DNA of 64,000 nucleotides from Beggiatoa alba B18LD (GTDB taxonomy: Bacteria > Pseudomonadota > Gammaproteobacteria > Beggiatoales > Beggiatoaceae): the NCBI RefSeq assembly GCF_000245015.1, contig NZ_JH600070.1, positions 2,835,411 to 2,899,410 of the forward strand, read 5' to 3'. The notes beneath the pieces are model-generated. The model was given only the letters and a program-made list of their open reading frames with translations. It made no database searches and was not told the DNA's origin. Shown in pieces: positions 53,879-62,842 of this stretch. The translations under genes and the position numbers were made by a program. How positions within the stretch are numbered: the first letter of the stretch is position 1; the number at the start of each line of letters is the position of its first letter.

Positions 53879-54340
53879 CTATAGTTTTCTCAGATGATTA
53901 AAGTTAATTGTTTGTATTTTATATTTTTGTGCATAACCATATAAACCAAAATCAACAGTAATCAGTGTTAATTCATATTGTTTTGCCAGAGAGAACAATG
54001 CAGCATCTGTAATACCTAATTTAAAATAAATTGGAAGGGTTATGAGCTGTTTAGAGGCTATTACAAGTTCATTTGATAAATCTATATATTCGGCAAGCAA
54101 TTTTTTTAAGCGTATTTGTTTATCTTCATTCTGCATCCAATCTAACAAATTAGAGACTTCTGCAAGTACCTGAGGAATTGTGTAGCGATGTTTGAAGTCC
54201 TTTAATAATTGCTTGAGAATATCTGCATCGTCTGAGGTAAATTCTCGTGTTCGTTTGAATTGCTCAACCTCTCCTTGTCCTAATTCGCTAATTAAATAAA
54301 CCATTAATAAATTTGTATCGAGAAGTACTCCCTTAGACAT
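53879..54340 (-). CDS. PIN-domain protein (toxin-like)
   Basis: 153 residues from ATG 54340 (MSKGVLLDTNLLMVYLI). The open frame reaches 54370, but the shorter start fits the PIN fold and overlaps the upstream gene by only 8 bases. Acidic residues of the metal site are visible: LLDTNLL Asp near 8, PQVLAEVSNLL Glu near 60, GITDAALFSLA Asp near 120 and TVDFGLYGYA Asp near 138. PIN proteins are Mg2+-dependent RNases, often toxins of VapBC pairs. The upstream partner does not resemble standard VapB antitoxins. Confidence 0.78.
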   Translation of the reverse strand: MSKGVLLDTNLLMVYLISELGQGEVEQFKRTREFTSDDADILKQLLKDFKHRYTIPQVLAEVSNLLDWMQNEDKQIRLKKLLAEYIDLSNELVIASKQLITLPIYFKLGITDAALFSLAKQYELTLITVDFGLYGYAQKYKIQTINFNHLRKL

Positions 54341-54671
54341 TTCGAATCCGCATAGAAAGAAATTTGCCATCAGATGAAATACGAAAAATTTTATATTCTC
54401 TTTTAACAGTTTCCTCTATCACAGAATATACAAAAGTGTCTTTTTTAATAATTTTATGTGGTGAGTCATAACCTAAAGTAATAAACCACTCATGATTATC
54501 CTCATTAAACTCAACCTCTTCTAAAGCAAGATTGTGAATAGATTCAGGTGGAAACATCATTTTTGCTTGTTGCCGAGCAATAGCAATAGCTTGCTTCACA
54601 TCTATTTGCTGTGTAGTCGTGGCAATTGGTTTTACCTCTGTTTCTGTGGATTGCAAGGGCATGTTTTCCAT
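54333..54671 (-). CDS. Small protein coupled to the PIN gene, function unknown
   Basis: 112 residues from ATG 54671 with AGGA upstream (the open frame extends to a TTG at 54716). After a Thr/Glu-rich N-terminus it contains KQAIAIARQQAKMMFPP and a beta-rich part, HEWFITLGYDSPH ... EYKIFRISSDGKFLSMRIRN, reminiscent of PepSY-like small domains. Its stop overlaps the PIN gene start by eight bases (ATGTCTAA), implying coupled expression. It might neutralise the PIN protein, but no DNA-binding motif is visible, so calling it an antitoxin is speculative. Confidence 0.6.
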   Translation of the reverse strand: MENMPLQSTETEVKPIATTTQQIDVKQAIAIARQQAKMMFPPESIHNLALEEVEFNEDNHEWFITLGYDSPHKIIKKDTFVYSVIEETVKREYKIFRISSDGKFLSMRIRNV

Positions 54672-54853
54672 ATTAATTCGTCCTACTATGGTGATAAGTG
54701 ATGATATTAAACTCAATCTTTATGGATAATACTTTAAAACTCTATCTTAAACAAGATAATAACAATATGTTTTTGTTAAAGTATTCTGTTAAGTTTAAGT
54801 AAAATCAGCAACTATATTTTTCAATTATAGAAGTAATTCCATGTTGTAAAGTA

Positions 54854-55084
54854 ACCTGAGTTCGGCGAGTTTCTTTTAAAAAGACAACAGTTTGTCTGAA
54901 TCAGAATTTTCAGAATTAACAGAATTAAAAAGACAAGAAAATTAAAAGAATAAAAAAATTATGTTTTTAATTGTTTTTAATTCTGCTAATTCTGAAAATT
55001 CTGATTCAGACAAAAAAAGACCTGCTAGGTTTTCAAAACCTAGCAGGTCTCTGTTTTATTTTATAAATCTCGCCGAACTCAGGT
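54854..55084. repeat. Family B copy B12 with perfect 7-bp flanking duplication
   Basis: Best complete copy, 231 bp. ACCTGAGTTCGGCGAG to CTCGCCGAACTCAGGT, flanked on both sides by TAAAGTA (54847-54853 and 55085-55091). Inside: TTTCTTTTAAAAAGACAACAG, TTGTCTGAATCAGAATT with three 9-bp units, facing CTGATTCAGACAA arm, palindrome GACCTGCTAGGTTTT/AAAACCTAGCAGGTC, and TTTTATTTTATAAA. The rest of the gap between the unknown small gene and the TPR gene has no feature. Confidence 0.85.
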
Positions 55085-55215
55085 TAAAGTAGCAGATAAG
55101 GAATAAAACACATTAAATTTCTCTCATTGTTCCAATATACTGGATGTTATCTTGATGATGTTTACTCATTCTACAGTGAGTTTTTTCCCTTTTCTCTTAT
55201 TAAGGTAGCGTTAAC

Positions 55216-55950
55216 ATGCCTGTATTGCTTTCCTTATCTTTTCTTTGCCAAGTTGTTTGTGTGATTCACGCCCATCGCACTGGAAGACGTGACTGGATTT
55301 GGATTATTTTGGTTTTTTCCTTAATTGGCTGTGGCTTTTATTTCTTTTTAGAAATGTTGCCCGAATTACGAAATAGTCGGACGGGGCGCAAAGTGGTGAA
55401 AGATATTTTAAAAACCATAGACCCAGCCATGACCTTAAAACAGCGGGCGCGTGAATTGGCTATTTCTGATAATGTGCAGAATAAATTAAATTTAGCGGAT
55501 GAATGCGTTGTACAACAAGCATATGCAGAAGCTAAAGATTTGTATCAAAGCTGTTTATCTGGCATTTATAAGGATGACCCAAAGATTTTATTATCATTAG
55601 CGCAAGTTTTATTTTTTCTGGGTGAGTTTGCGCAGACTAAGCAGCAATTAGACCGATTAATTGCGGCAAATCCTGATTTTAAATCGCAGGATGGACATTT
55701 GTTATATGCGCGAACCTTGGAGCAGTTAGGCGAAACAGAGCCAGCGATTGCGGAATATAAGGTGTTAGCCAGTTATTATTCAGGTTATGAGGCTAAATGT
55801 CGTTATGCCTTATTGCTAAGTCGTTTAGGTCGTACTGAGCAATCACGGGCGATTTTTACCGAGATTTTGACACAAGCGAATAATTTGTCGAAAGGGCAGT
55901 ATAAGTTACAAAGAGAGTGGATTGATATTGCAAAGGAATATGTAAAGTAA
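55216..55950 (+). CDS. Membrane-anchored TPR protein
   Basis: 244 residues. Two N-terminal hydrophobic segments (about 2-14 and 26-45, WIWIILVFSLIGCGFYFF) with a PLDc_N-like arrangement. A helical region with TPR-like repeats follows from about 90 to 230 (AEAKDLYQSCLSGI, ILLSLAQVLFFLGEFAQTKQQLDRL, LLYARTLEQLGETEPAIAEYKVL, YALLLSRLGRTEQSRAIFTEI). Likely a scaffold at the inner membrane. TAAGGTAG precedes the ATG. Its TAA stop overlaps the TAAAGTA duplication flanking repeat B13, so the element begins exactly at the gene's end. Confidence 0.75.
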   Translation: MPVLLSLSFLCQVVCVIHAHRTGRRDWIWIILVFSLIGCGFYFFLEMLPELRNSRTGRKVVKDILKTIDPAMTLKQRARELAISDNVQNKLNLADECVVQQAYAEAKDLYQSCLSGIYKDDPKILLSLAQVLFFLGEFAQTKQQLDRLIAANPDFKSQDGHLLYARTLEQLGETEPAIAEYKVLASYYSGYEAKCRYALLLSRLGRTEQSRAIFTEILTQANNLSKGQYKLQREWIDIAKEYVK

Positions 55951-56216
55951 CCTGAGTTCGGCGAGTTTCTTTTAAAAAGACAACAGCTTGTCTGAATCAG
56001 AATTCACAGGATTTTCAGAATTAGCAGAATTAAAAAGCATGATTCGCATTAATTTTTTGGTTTGAGGGTTTAAATCCTGCTAATCCTGAAAATCCTGATT
56101 CAGACAATGTTTTAATCTTGTCTGGTGAATCCTTTTTGCGCGTTCCGACAGACCTGCTAGGTTTTCAAAACCTAGCAGGTCTCTGTTTTGTTTTATAAAA
56201 CTCGCCGAACTAGCGT
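55950..56216. repeat. Family B copy B13 with 7-bp flanking duplication
   Basis: 267 bp from ACCTGAGTTCGGCGAG to CTCGCCGAACTAGCGT, flanked by TAAAGTA at 55943-55949 and 56217-56223, the same heptamer as B12. Carries four 9-bp units, a long facing arm, and an extra segment ending TTGTCTGGTGAATCC shared with B8. The CTAGG palindrome follows and may terminate the TPR gene. Confidence 0.85.
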
Positions 56217-56261
56217 TAAAGTAAGCTTATAATCCTTCGTTATTTATTGCGGGGGAAATGT

Positions 56262-56301
56262 AAAAAAGCATGATAGGAATGTCGCTCTATCATGCTTTTT
56301 T
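56262..56301 (-). terminator. Intrinsic terminator after the small lipoprotein gene
   Basis: 15-bp perfect stem AAAAAAGCATGATAG / CTATCATGCTTTTTT with a 10-nt loop, 13 bases beyond the stop at 56314. Confidence 0.88.
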
Positions 56302-56313
56302 TATGGAAAAATT

Positions 56314-56526
56314 TTAGTATTTTGTCGTGGTTTGGCAGTCAGCATGTAGCGGGTTGTCTTTGCAGAATGCGAGTTTTAAATCAGGGTCTTTTGGAGCTGA
56401 TTGGGTGCTCATGGGCGCAACTTGGCGATTAGAATCGCTATCTTTTAACATGTTGCTGGGTTTGCCGTCACAAGCCATGATGATAAAAGGAAAGCAGGCA
56501 ATCAGTATGTATTTAATGAATTGCAT
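56314..56526 (-). CDS. Small lipoprotein of unknown function
   Basis: 70 residues. Lipoprotein signal MQFIKYILIACFPFIIMAC with the lipidated Cys at 19 (lipobox IMAC), followed by Asp at +2, which would favour inner-membrane retention under the Lol rule. The mature part is short and polar, with two Cys (AFCKDNPLHADCQ) spaced to form a disulfide. AAGGAGT lies at the proper distance before the ATG and a strong terminator follows, so the gene is very likely real despite its size. No family recognised. Confidence 0.75.
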   Translation of the reverse strand: MQFIKYILIACFPFIIMACDGKPSNMLKDSDSNRQVAPMSTQSAPKDPDLKLAFCKDNPLHADCQTTTKY

Positions 56527-56624
56527 CGGTTAGACTCCTTGGATTTTTTCAGGGGAACAACTTTGTTTTTAAGCGTTTCAGTGTAAAAGAAAATCTGTTG
56601 TCAATGCAAATCAAAAAAGTGAGA

Positions 56625-57467
56625 TTAACTTAAGGGGGTAATAGCACGAGTTTGCGGACAATTTAATTTAAACAGTTGTTTGTCTTCTAAACGCATCGCG
56701 GTTAAGCAACCGCCCCATAAACAGCCTGTATCTAGGGCAAAAATATTGTCGCTAATGTATAAGCCTAGGGTTGCCCAGTGTCCAAAAATGATGCGCATGT
56801 CTTGGCTAGCACGGTTAGGGATTAAAAACCATGGTTGGTCGGGGTCGTGTGGGTCGTTGGTTTCTGGGGCATTTTTCTTTTTCATGTTTAATACGCCGTC
56901 TTTGTTGCAGTAACGCAAACGGGTAAAACAGCTTAGAATAAAGCGTAAACGGTCATAACCTTTTAATTTATCTGACCATTGATTAGGTTTATTGCCGTGT
57001 ATGTGATGTAAGTATTCGCCATAGTGGGGACTACGTAGGATTTCTTCAACTTCTTGCGCACAGGCACGGGCTTGGGTTAAGTCCCATTGTGGGACTAATC
57101 CTGCATGAACGAGAGAAAAGCCTAGTTTTTCATCATGGTACATGATAGGAGAGTGGCGTAACCAGTCTAGGAGTTCGTCACGGTCAGGGGCTTGTAGAAT
57201 GGGTTCTAAAGTGTCTTCCGCTTTTAGTCGGTCAGGGTGTCCATTAGCGATAAATAGTAGGTGCATGTCGTGATTACCTAAAACAGTAACCGCCTTATCT
57301 CCGAGTCCTTTTACAAAGCGTAATACTTCTAATGATTGGGGACCACGATTGACTAAATCGCCTGTAAACCAAAGTTTATCGTGCTCGGGGTTGAATTGAA
57401 TGAGGGCTAATAAGGCTTGTAATTGTTGATAACACCCTTGAATATCGCCGATTGCATAAGTTGACAT
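56625..57467 (-). CDS. apaH: Symmetrical bis(5'-nucleosyl)-tetraphosphatase
   Basis: 280 residues from ATG 57467, exactly the E. coli ApaH length; the frame extends to a TTG at 57503 without similarity. Metallophosphatase motifs: GDIQGC (about 7-12), GDLVNRGP (about 35-42), GNHD (about 64-67), VHAGLVPQWD and GHWATLG, then ALDTGCLWGG. Hydrolyses Ap4A to two ADP and also de-caps NpnN-RNA in the cytoplasm. Stands alone here, not next to ksgA/apaG as in E. coli. Confidence 0.95.
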   Translation of the reverse strand: MSTYAIGDIQGCYQQLQALLALIQFNPEHDKLWFTGDLVNRGPQSLEVLRFVKGLGDKAVTVLGNHDMHLLFIANGHPDRLKAEDTLEPILQAPDRDELLDWLRHSPIMYHDEKLGFSLVHAGLVPQWDLTQARACAQEVEEILRSPHYGEYLHHIHGNKPNQWSDKLKGYDRLRFILSCFTRLRYCNKDGVLNMKKKNAPETNDPHDPDQPWFLIPNRASQDMRIIFGHWATLGLYISDNIFALDTGCLWGGCLTAMRLEDKQLFKLNCPQTRAITPLS

Positions 57468-57686
57468 TTTAAACGCTGTATTCCTTAGTGAATCTGTAAA
57501 CAAAAGCAGATTACCACAGAGCTAATGGGCTTGAGTAGTCGTTTTTATCGCTTGGTTGGGGTCGGGAGTGTGTTGGATTAAACCGCTCAGTACATTAACT
57601 TGTTATAGCGGGCTATGCGATTCAGTGCAAGTAAAGTGCCTTTTAGGTTTTCAGTGCTGGGCGGTTTTTTAACAATGTTAAGCGGG

Positions 57687-58550
57687 TTACTCGTTAAGGA
57701 TTAAGCAGATATTATCGATAAGGCGGGCTTTTCCTAACCATGCTGCAGCTAAAATAACCAGTTCGCGGGTTTGTACTTGAGCGTCTTGTAAAGTATTTGC
57801 GTCACGGATAGCCACGTAATCGGGTTTAAAACCTGCTTGTTGGAGTTGTTGAACGGCATTTGCTTCTAAGGCAGTGAAGGCTTTTTCGCCCGCTTGCAGT
57901 TGTTCTTTAAGGTGGGTGAGAATTTGGTATAAACGTGGGGCTATTTGTTTTTCTTCTGCGGTTAAGTAGCCGTTGCGGGAGCTCATGGCAAGTCCACTGG
58001 TTTCGCGGATGGTGGGCACGCCAATAATGGTGATAGGCATGTATAAGTCATTGACCATACGCTTGATAATAGTCAGTTGTTGGTAGTCTTTTTGTCCAAA
58101 GAGAGCGACATCGGCTTGACTGATATTAAAGAGGCGATTGACGACGGTTGTCACGCCTGCAAAGTGTATCGGGCGAAATTTACCGCAGAGTAATTGGCTT
58201 AAAATAGGAACTTCGACCGTAGTCACGGTGCTTAAATCTTGTTGTCCATACATTTCTGCCACGTTGGGGGCAAAAACCAGTTCTGCGCCGACTTTTTCTA
58301 ACGCCTCACAATCTTGTTCCAGTGTACGGGGATAACTTTGGTAGTCTTCATTTGGGGCGAATTGGGTCGGGTTGACAAAAATACTAACAACAACGTGGTC
58401 AGCGACTTTTAGCCCTTCTTTAACCAGTTGTAAATGTCCCGCGTGTAAGTTGCCCATGGTTGGAACGAGTGCAACACGTTGTTTGGCTTCATGCCATTGG
58501 GCGACTTGGGTACGAAGTTCAGTAATAGTGGTAACTTTTTTGAGTGTCAT
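57687..58550 (-). CDS. panC: Pantothenate synthetase
   Basis: 287 residues. ATP-binding PTMGNLHAGHLQLV (about 30-43, HIGH-like), VSIFVNPTQFAPNEDY, GQKDYQQLTIIKRMV and a KMSKS-like SSRNGYL. Condenses pantoate with beta-alanine using ATP, the last step of vitamin B5 synthesis. panB and panD are not in the window. No strong ribosome-binding site is visible before the ATG at 58550. Confidence 0.95.
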   Translation of the reverse strand: MTLKKVTTITELRTQVAQWHEAKQRVALVPTMGNLHAGHLQLVKEGLKVADHVVVSIFVNPTQFAPNEDYQSYPRTLEQDCEALEKVGAELVFAPNVAEMYGQQDLSTVTTVEVPILSQLLCGKFRPIHFAGVTTVVNRLFNISQADVALFGQKDYQQLTIIKRMVNDLYMPITIIGVPTIRETSGLAMSSRNGYLTAEEKQIAPRLYQILTHLKEQLQAGEKAFTALEANAVQQLQQAGFKPDYVAIRDANTLQDAQVQTRELVILAAAWLGKARLIDNICLILNE

Positions 58551-58607
58551 GGATTTTTAATAAGGTGAAATGAGGGCAGATAATAATAGCAGTGACGATA
58601 AAATCAA

Positions 58608-59612
58608 TTAACAAATACGGGGCAAAGGGTCGTCTTCTAATTCTTCTAATAAACGTTCACCGCCTAACGGTGTGCGTAGAATAACGCGAGCATCACCTGT
58701 TGCAACCTGTCCGATGATAGCAGCTTGTTCGCCTTGGGCTAAAGCTCGCCAACTGGCAAGAGCTTGTTCTGCTTGTTCTTTCGCAACGACAGCCACAACA
58801 CGTCCTTCACAGGCTAAATATAAAGGGTCATAGCCCAACATATCGCAGACAACTTGCACTGCGTCATGAATAGGAATATTACCTTGTTCTAGTATGACTG
58901 TTTTTCCAGTAGCTTGGCTGATTTCATGCGCAACAGTTGCGAGTCCGCCACGGGTTGGGTCACGCATAAAGCGTAAGCCTGTTAATGGCAATAAGGCGTG
59001 TGTTAGTGGGAACACGTTGGCGGAGTCTGATTGTAAATCCCCTCGGAGTCCAAATTGTTCACGGGCAAGCATGACGGCAATACCATGATTACCCACTGCA
59101 CCACTGACAAGAATAATATCGCCTGCTTGAATACTGGAAAAATCCAGTGTTTGCGGTGCAATTTTAACCCCAACGCCTGTCGTAGCGAGATATAAACCGC
59201 CACCTTCTCCACGTTGTACCACTTTTGTATCACCCGCCACGATTGAAACGCCTGCTTGTTGGGCGGCTTGTGCCATGCTGATAATAACTCGCTCTAAAGT
59301 AGCGATTTCTAAGCCTTCCTCGATGAAGACGTTTAAAGTTAGGTAAAGCGGTTTTGCACCCGCAACGGCTAAATCATTGACTGTTCCATGTACGGCTAAT
59401 GAGCCAATATTTCCCCCTGCGAACTCTAACGGTTTAACAATAAAGCCATCTGTTGTAATAACAAGATGAGAGGCAGACCATGGCAATGTCGTTGCGTCTA
59501 ATTGGGTGTTTAAGGTTGGATGCTGTAAATGTTTTGCAAATAATTGTGTTATCAATTCACGCATCAAACGCCCACCATTACCATGAGCGAGACTGATATG
59601 AGTATCTTGCAT
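58608..59612 (-). CDS. hypE: Hydrogenase maturation protein HypE
   Basis: 334 residues. AIR-synthase/PurM-like fold: LAHGNGGRLMRELI at the start, ITTDGFIVKPLEFAGGNIGSLAVHGTVNDLAVAGA, SIVAGDTKVV, FMRDPTRGGLATVAHEI. It ends DPLPRIC, the C-terminal Cys tail that is carbamoylated by HypF and dehydrated to thiocyanate for the NiFe cofactor. No other hyp or hydrogenase gene is visible; hypF/C/D would have to lie elsewhere. Confidence 0.95.
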   Translation of the reverse strand: MQDTHISLAHGNGGRLMRELITQLFAKHLQHPTLNTQLDATTLPWSASHLVITTDGFIVKPLEFAGGNIGSLAVHGTVNDLAVAGAKPLYLTLNVFIEEGLEIATLERVIISMAQAAQQAGVSIVAGDTKVVQRGEGGGLYLATTGVGVKIAPQTLDFSSIQAGDIILVSGAVGNHGIAVMLAREQFGLRGDLQSDSANVFPLTHALLPLTGLRFMRDPTRGGLATVAHEISQATGKTVILEQGNIPIHDAVQVVCDMLGYDPLYLACEGRVVAVVAKEQAEQALASWRALAQGEQAAIIGQVATGDARVILRTPLGGERLLEELEDDPLPRIC

Positions 59613-59689
59613 AAAAGTGTGTTATCGGGAAGTGTGCGAGAAACTGAAAAAATGCAATGTGCATCTTTTCAGACAGAGACTTTATAAAC

Positions 59690-60775
59690 TTAACGTTTAT
59701 GACTTGTTTGCAACTTGCGTTCTAAATGTTGACTGTAGCGAGACATACTAAAACATAATAACCAATAAATAAAACCACCAAATAAAAAGCCTTCCACGGA
59801 GTAACCCAGCCAATAAGGGTCGTTTAAAGCGGCTTTAATCATGCCTAATAAGTCAAATAAACCAATAATTAAAATTAAACTGGTATCTTTTAGTAATGCA
59901 ATCAATGTATTTACAATACCGGGTATAACGAGTTTTAACGCTTGCGGTAATATGACAAAAAACATTGTGCGCCAATAGCCTAAGCCTAATGATGCGGCTG
60001 CTTCATACTGTCCTTTTGGAATTGCTTGCAGTCCCCCCCGCACAACCTCCGCCATATAAGCCGATTCAAATAGGACAATGCCAACTGCTGCCCGAAATAG
60101 TTTGTCGAAGTTCATGCCTTCTGGTAGAAACAAGGGCAACATCACCGAAGACATAAATAAAACAGTAATTAAAGGTACTCCTCGCCAAAATTCAATAAAT
60201 ATCACGCAAAGCGTGCGCACTATTGGCATCGATGAGCGTCGTCCCAACGCCAGCAAAATACCTAAAGGCAAAGAGACAACCATCCCAATAAATGCCAGTG
60301 TTAGCGTTAACATTAAACCGCCCCATAAGGCAGTTTCTACAACAGGTAAGCCAAAGCGTTCGCCATAAAGGATTTCAAAAGCAATTAAGGGATAAATAAA
60401 TAATAAAAATCCTGCTAACCAAAGTTTATGCAGTGTATTTTTAAAAAATAAGGGCAAGGCTAATCCAATAAAAATAAATAAAACAAGGTTAACTCGCCAA
60501 ATTTCTGCATCTGGATAAAATCCGTAAAAAAACTGTGAGGCTCGCACCGAAATAAATACCCAACAAGCCCCGCCGCTGTCACAGTCTTCTCGACTTGTCC
60601 CAACCCAATCCGCGTCAATAATTGCCCATTGAATCAGAGGGGGCAAGGTTGCATAGAGTAAGTACAAACAGGCAAGGGTTAAAAAGCTGTTGAACCATGA
60701 AGAAAATAAATTATCGCGTAGCCATTTCAAAACATGGGTAAAAAGATGAGGTGCATTGGCTGTTTGTTGCATCAT
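59690..60775 (-). CDS. Polar amino acid ABC transporter permease (AapM-like)
   Basis: 361 residues, about eight membrane helices, with an extra N-terminal part holding a WVFISVRASQFFYGFYP loop typical of AapM/BztC-type permeases. The EAA loop VVRGGLQAIPKGQYEAAASLGLGYWRTM contacts the ATPase. A partner permease is 33 bases upstream. Together they form the channel of a general L-amino acid importer; the substrate-binding protein (AapJ) and ATPase (AapP) are not in the window. Two adjacent ATGs (60775, 60772) are possible starts. Confidence 0.88.
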   Translation of the reverse strand: MMQQTANAPHLFTHVLKWLRDNLFSSWFNSFLTLACLYLLYATLPPLIQWAIIDADWVGTSREDCDSGGACWVFISVRASQFFYGFYPDAEIWRVNLVLFIFIGLALPLFFKNTLHKLWLAGFLLFIYPLIAFEILYGERFGLPVVETALWGGLMLTLTLAFIGMVVSLPLGILLALGRRSSMPIVRTLCVIFIEFWRGVPLITVLFMSSVMLPLFLPEGMNFDKLFRAAVGIVLFESAYMAEVVRGGLQAIPKGQYEAAASLGLGYWRTMFFVILPQALKLVIPGIVNTLIALLKDTSLILIIGLFDLLGMIKAALNDPYWLGYSVEGFLFGGFIYWLLCFSMSRYSQHLERKLQTSHKR

Positions 60776-60808
60776 TTTAAAAACTCCTGCACAGGCATTT
60801 ACCCATTT

Positions 60809-61996
60809 TTATCTTTCTTTCAACGCAATCCGATGATTATAAAAATTCATCAATGCGGAGATAACAAGGCTAATGAACAAGTAAACCGCCATGGTCATCA
60901 TGATAATTTCTACGGCTTGCCCTGTTTGATTCAAAGTTGTTCCTGCAAAAACAGCAACTAAATCGGGATAACCAATAGCCGTTGCTAACGGTGAGTTTTT
61001 AATCAAGTTTAAATATTGACTGGTTAACGGTGGGATAATGACACGTAAGGCTTGGGGAATAATGACAAGGCGCAGTGTTTGTCGAGGTTGTAAGCCTAAA
61101 GAATAAGCCGCTTCGGTTTGTCCATGATTGACAGCTTGAATGCCTGCCCGAATTATTTCTGCAATAAAAGCAGAAGTGTAAATACTCAGTGCAACGACAA
61201 GGGCAATGAGTTCGGGAATAATCACCAACCCACCGCGAAAATTAAACCCTTGTAATTCTGGAAAACTCCACGTTAATGGAGAACCCAGTATAAAAAATGC
61301 AGTGCTGGGAATGATGAGAAAAAATCCAAGATTTGTCCAAAAAACAGGTAAATTCGTGCCTGTCCTTGCTTGATATTGACAAGCCCAACGTTTAAAAAAG
61401 AACATTCCCATCAATGTTAGAAAGAATACTAGCAAAACCCAGATAAAGTCTTCATCTGGTAGTGGTTTAGGAATATATAAGCCACGAACATTTAAATAGG
61501 CAGTTTCAGCAAATTCTAAACTTTGTCGTGGTGTTGGTAAGGCACGTAATACAGCGAAGTACCAAAAGAAGAGTTGTAATAGCAAGGGGATATTGCGAAA
61601 GGTTTCAATATAAACCAGTGAAAGTTTGGCAACTAACCAATTAGAAGAGAGGCGAGAAATACCAATAATAAAACCTAATGTTGTTGCAAAACATAATCCT
61701 AATGCAGACACTAATAAGGTATTGAGCAAGCCAACAATGAAGGTGCGCCCGAACGTATCTGTTTCATCATAAGGGATAAGGGTTTGTAAAATGCCAAATC
61801 CCGCAGGGTTTGATAAAAACCCAAAACCTGTACTAATACCTCGTTTCTCTAAATTATGTAATGTGTTCTGAGCAATATAAATAAAAAAAAGAATTAAGAT
61901 ACTTAAAATCAACCATTCAAAAATTCTGGCTCTAGTTTGGGGATTGTGCCACCAACGCATTGTATGAACGGATGATTTTTGTGGACTAGGTGTCAT
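60809..61996 (-). CDS. Polar amino acid ABC transporter permease (AapQ-like)
   Basis: 395 residues, BPD_transp_1 fold. Membrane start ILSILILFFIYIAQNTL; FGRTFIVGLLNTLLVSALG; long internal insertion; EAA loop IIRAGIQAVNHGQTEAAYSLGLQPRQTL; YLNLIKNSPLATAIGYPDL near the end. Matches AapQ/BztB permeases of the AapJQMP general amino acid system. It begins 18 bases after the thiD stop and is followed by the aapM-like gene, so it appears co-transcribed with the thiamine kinases. Confidence 0.88.
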   Translation of the reverse strand: MTPSPQKSSVHTMRWWHNPQTRARIFEWLILSILILFFIYIAQNTLHNLEKRGISTGFGFLSNPAGFGILQTLIPYDETDTFGRTFIVGLLNTLLVSALGLCFATTLGFIIGISRLSSNWLVAKLSLVYIETFRNIPLLLQLFFWYFAVLRALPTPRQSLEFAETAYLNVRGLYIPKPLPDEDFIWVLLVFFLTLMGMFFFKRWACQYQARTGTNLPVFWTNLGFFLIIPSTAFFILGSPLTWSFPELQGFNFRGGLVIIPELIALVVALSIYTSAFIAEIIRAGIQAVNHGQTEAAYSLGLQPRQTLRLVIIPQALRVIIPPLTSQYLNLIKNSPLATAIGYPDLVAVFAGTTLNQTGQAVEIIMMTMAVYLFISLVISALMNFYNHRIALKER

Positions 61997-62014
61997 ACAA
62001 TCCCCCTAAGAGTT

Positions 62015-62842
62015 TCAGTCCCAGACTTGGTAAAAGTGATGCACAGGACCATGTCCTTGCCCTATTGTATAACTCGCTCCAGCTTGTAAAGCAAAGGTTA
62101 AATAAGTTTTAGCCGCTGAAACAGCTTCTTTTATACTACAACCTTTCGCTAAATAAGCTGCAATGGCAGATGATAAAGTGCAACCAGTCCCATGACTGTT
62201 ATGTGTTTGAATGCGAGTGTGTGATAGCTCTGTAAAGGTATCATATTGATGTTCATAGAGGATATCGATACTCTGCTGACTTTGTAAGTGCCCACCCTTT
62301 AATAAAACGCTCTGACTTCCTAATTGACTAAGCTTTTTAGCACTCGTCAGCATTTGAGGGATAGAATTAATCGGTTCACCTAATAAAACAGCCGCTTCAG
62401 GTAAATTTGGCGTGATCATCGTTGCTAAAGGAATTAAACAAGTTTTTAATGCATCAATAGCTTCTTCTTGCATTAAACGATCGCCACTTTTTGCAACCAT
62501 AACAGGGTCTAGCACAACATGCTTTATAGCAAACTCTTTTAATGTATTTGCTACTATTTCAATGACTTCCGCTGAGTGTAACATACCAATTTTAACGCTA
62601 TCCACACCAATATCACTAAACACAGCAAGCATTTGTTGGCGAATAAATGAGGCAGGCACAGGATACACAGCAGAGACAACTTGGGTATTTTGTGCAGTTA
62701 AGGCAGTGATTACAGACATCCCATAGCATCCTAATGCTGAAAACGTTTTTAAATCAGCCTGAATACCTGCTCCGCCACCACTGTCTGAACCAGCAATTGT
62801 TAAAAGTCGTTTATATTGTTTTGTTGTATTAGTTTTTAACAT
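62015..62842 (-). CDS. thiD: Hydroxymethylpyrimidine/phosphomethylpyrimidine kinase
   Basis: 275 residues, ribokinase fold. TIAGSDSGGGAGIQADLKTF (about 16-35), KIGMLHS, HVVLDPVMVAKSGDRLM, ITPNLPEAAVLLG, LKGGHLQSQQSIDIL and the catalytic/anion-hole THNSHGTGCTLSSAIAAYLAKG. Phosphorylates HMP to HMP-PP for thiamine diphosphate synthesis and salvage. Start ATG 62842 overlaps thiM by seven bases; operon. Confidence 0.95.
   Translation of the reverse strand: MLKTNTTKQYKRLLTIAGSDSGGGAGIQADLKTFSALGCYGMSVITALTAQNTQVVSAVYPVPASFIRQQMLAVFSDIGVDSVKIGMLHSAEVIEIVANTLKEFAIKHVVLDPVMVAKSGDRLMQEEAIDALKTCLIPLATMITPNLPEAAVLLGEPINSIPQMLTSAKKLSQLGSQSVLLKGGHLQSQQSIDILYEHQYDTFTELSHTRIQTHNSHGTGCTLSSAIAAYLAKGCSIKEAVSAAKTYLTFALQAGASYTIGQGHGPVHHFYQVWD

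Noticed and set aside
4251..56216. Dispersed palindromes as a CRISPR array
   Set aside because: Copies are scattered in many intergenic regions, nested and variable in length, without regularly spaced unique spacers or cas genes.
59644..59672. Hairpin CTGAAAA.../...TTTTCAG between hypE and the AapM-like gene as a terminator
   Set aside because: One mismatch in the stem and no U-tract after it on the minus strand; the evidence is too weak to call.
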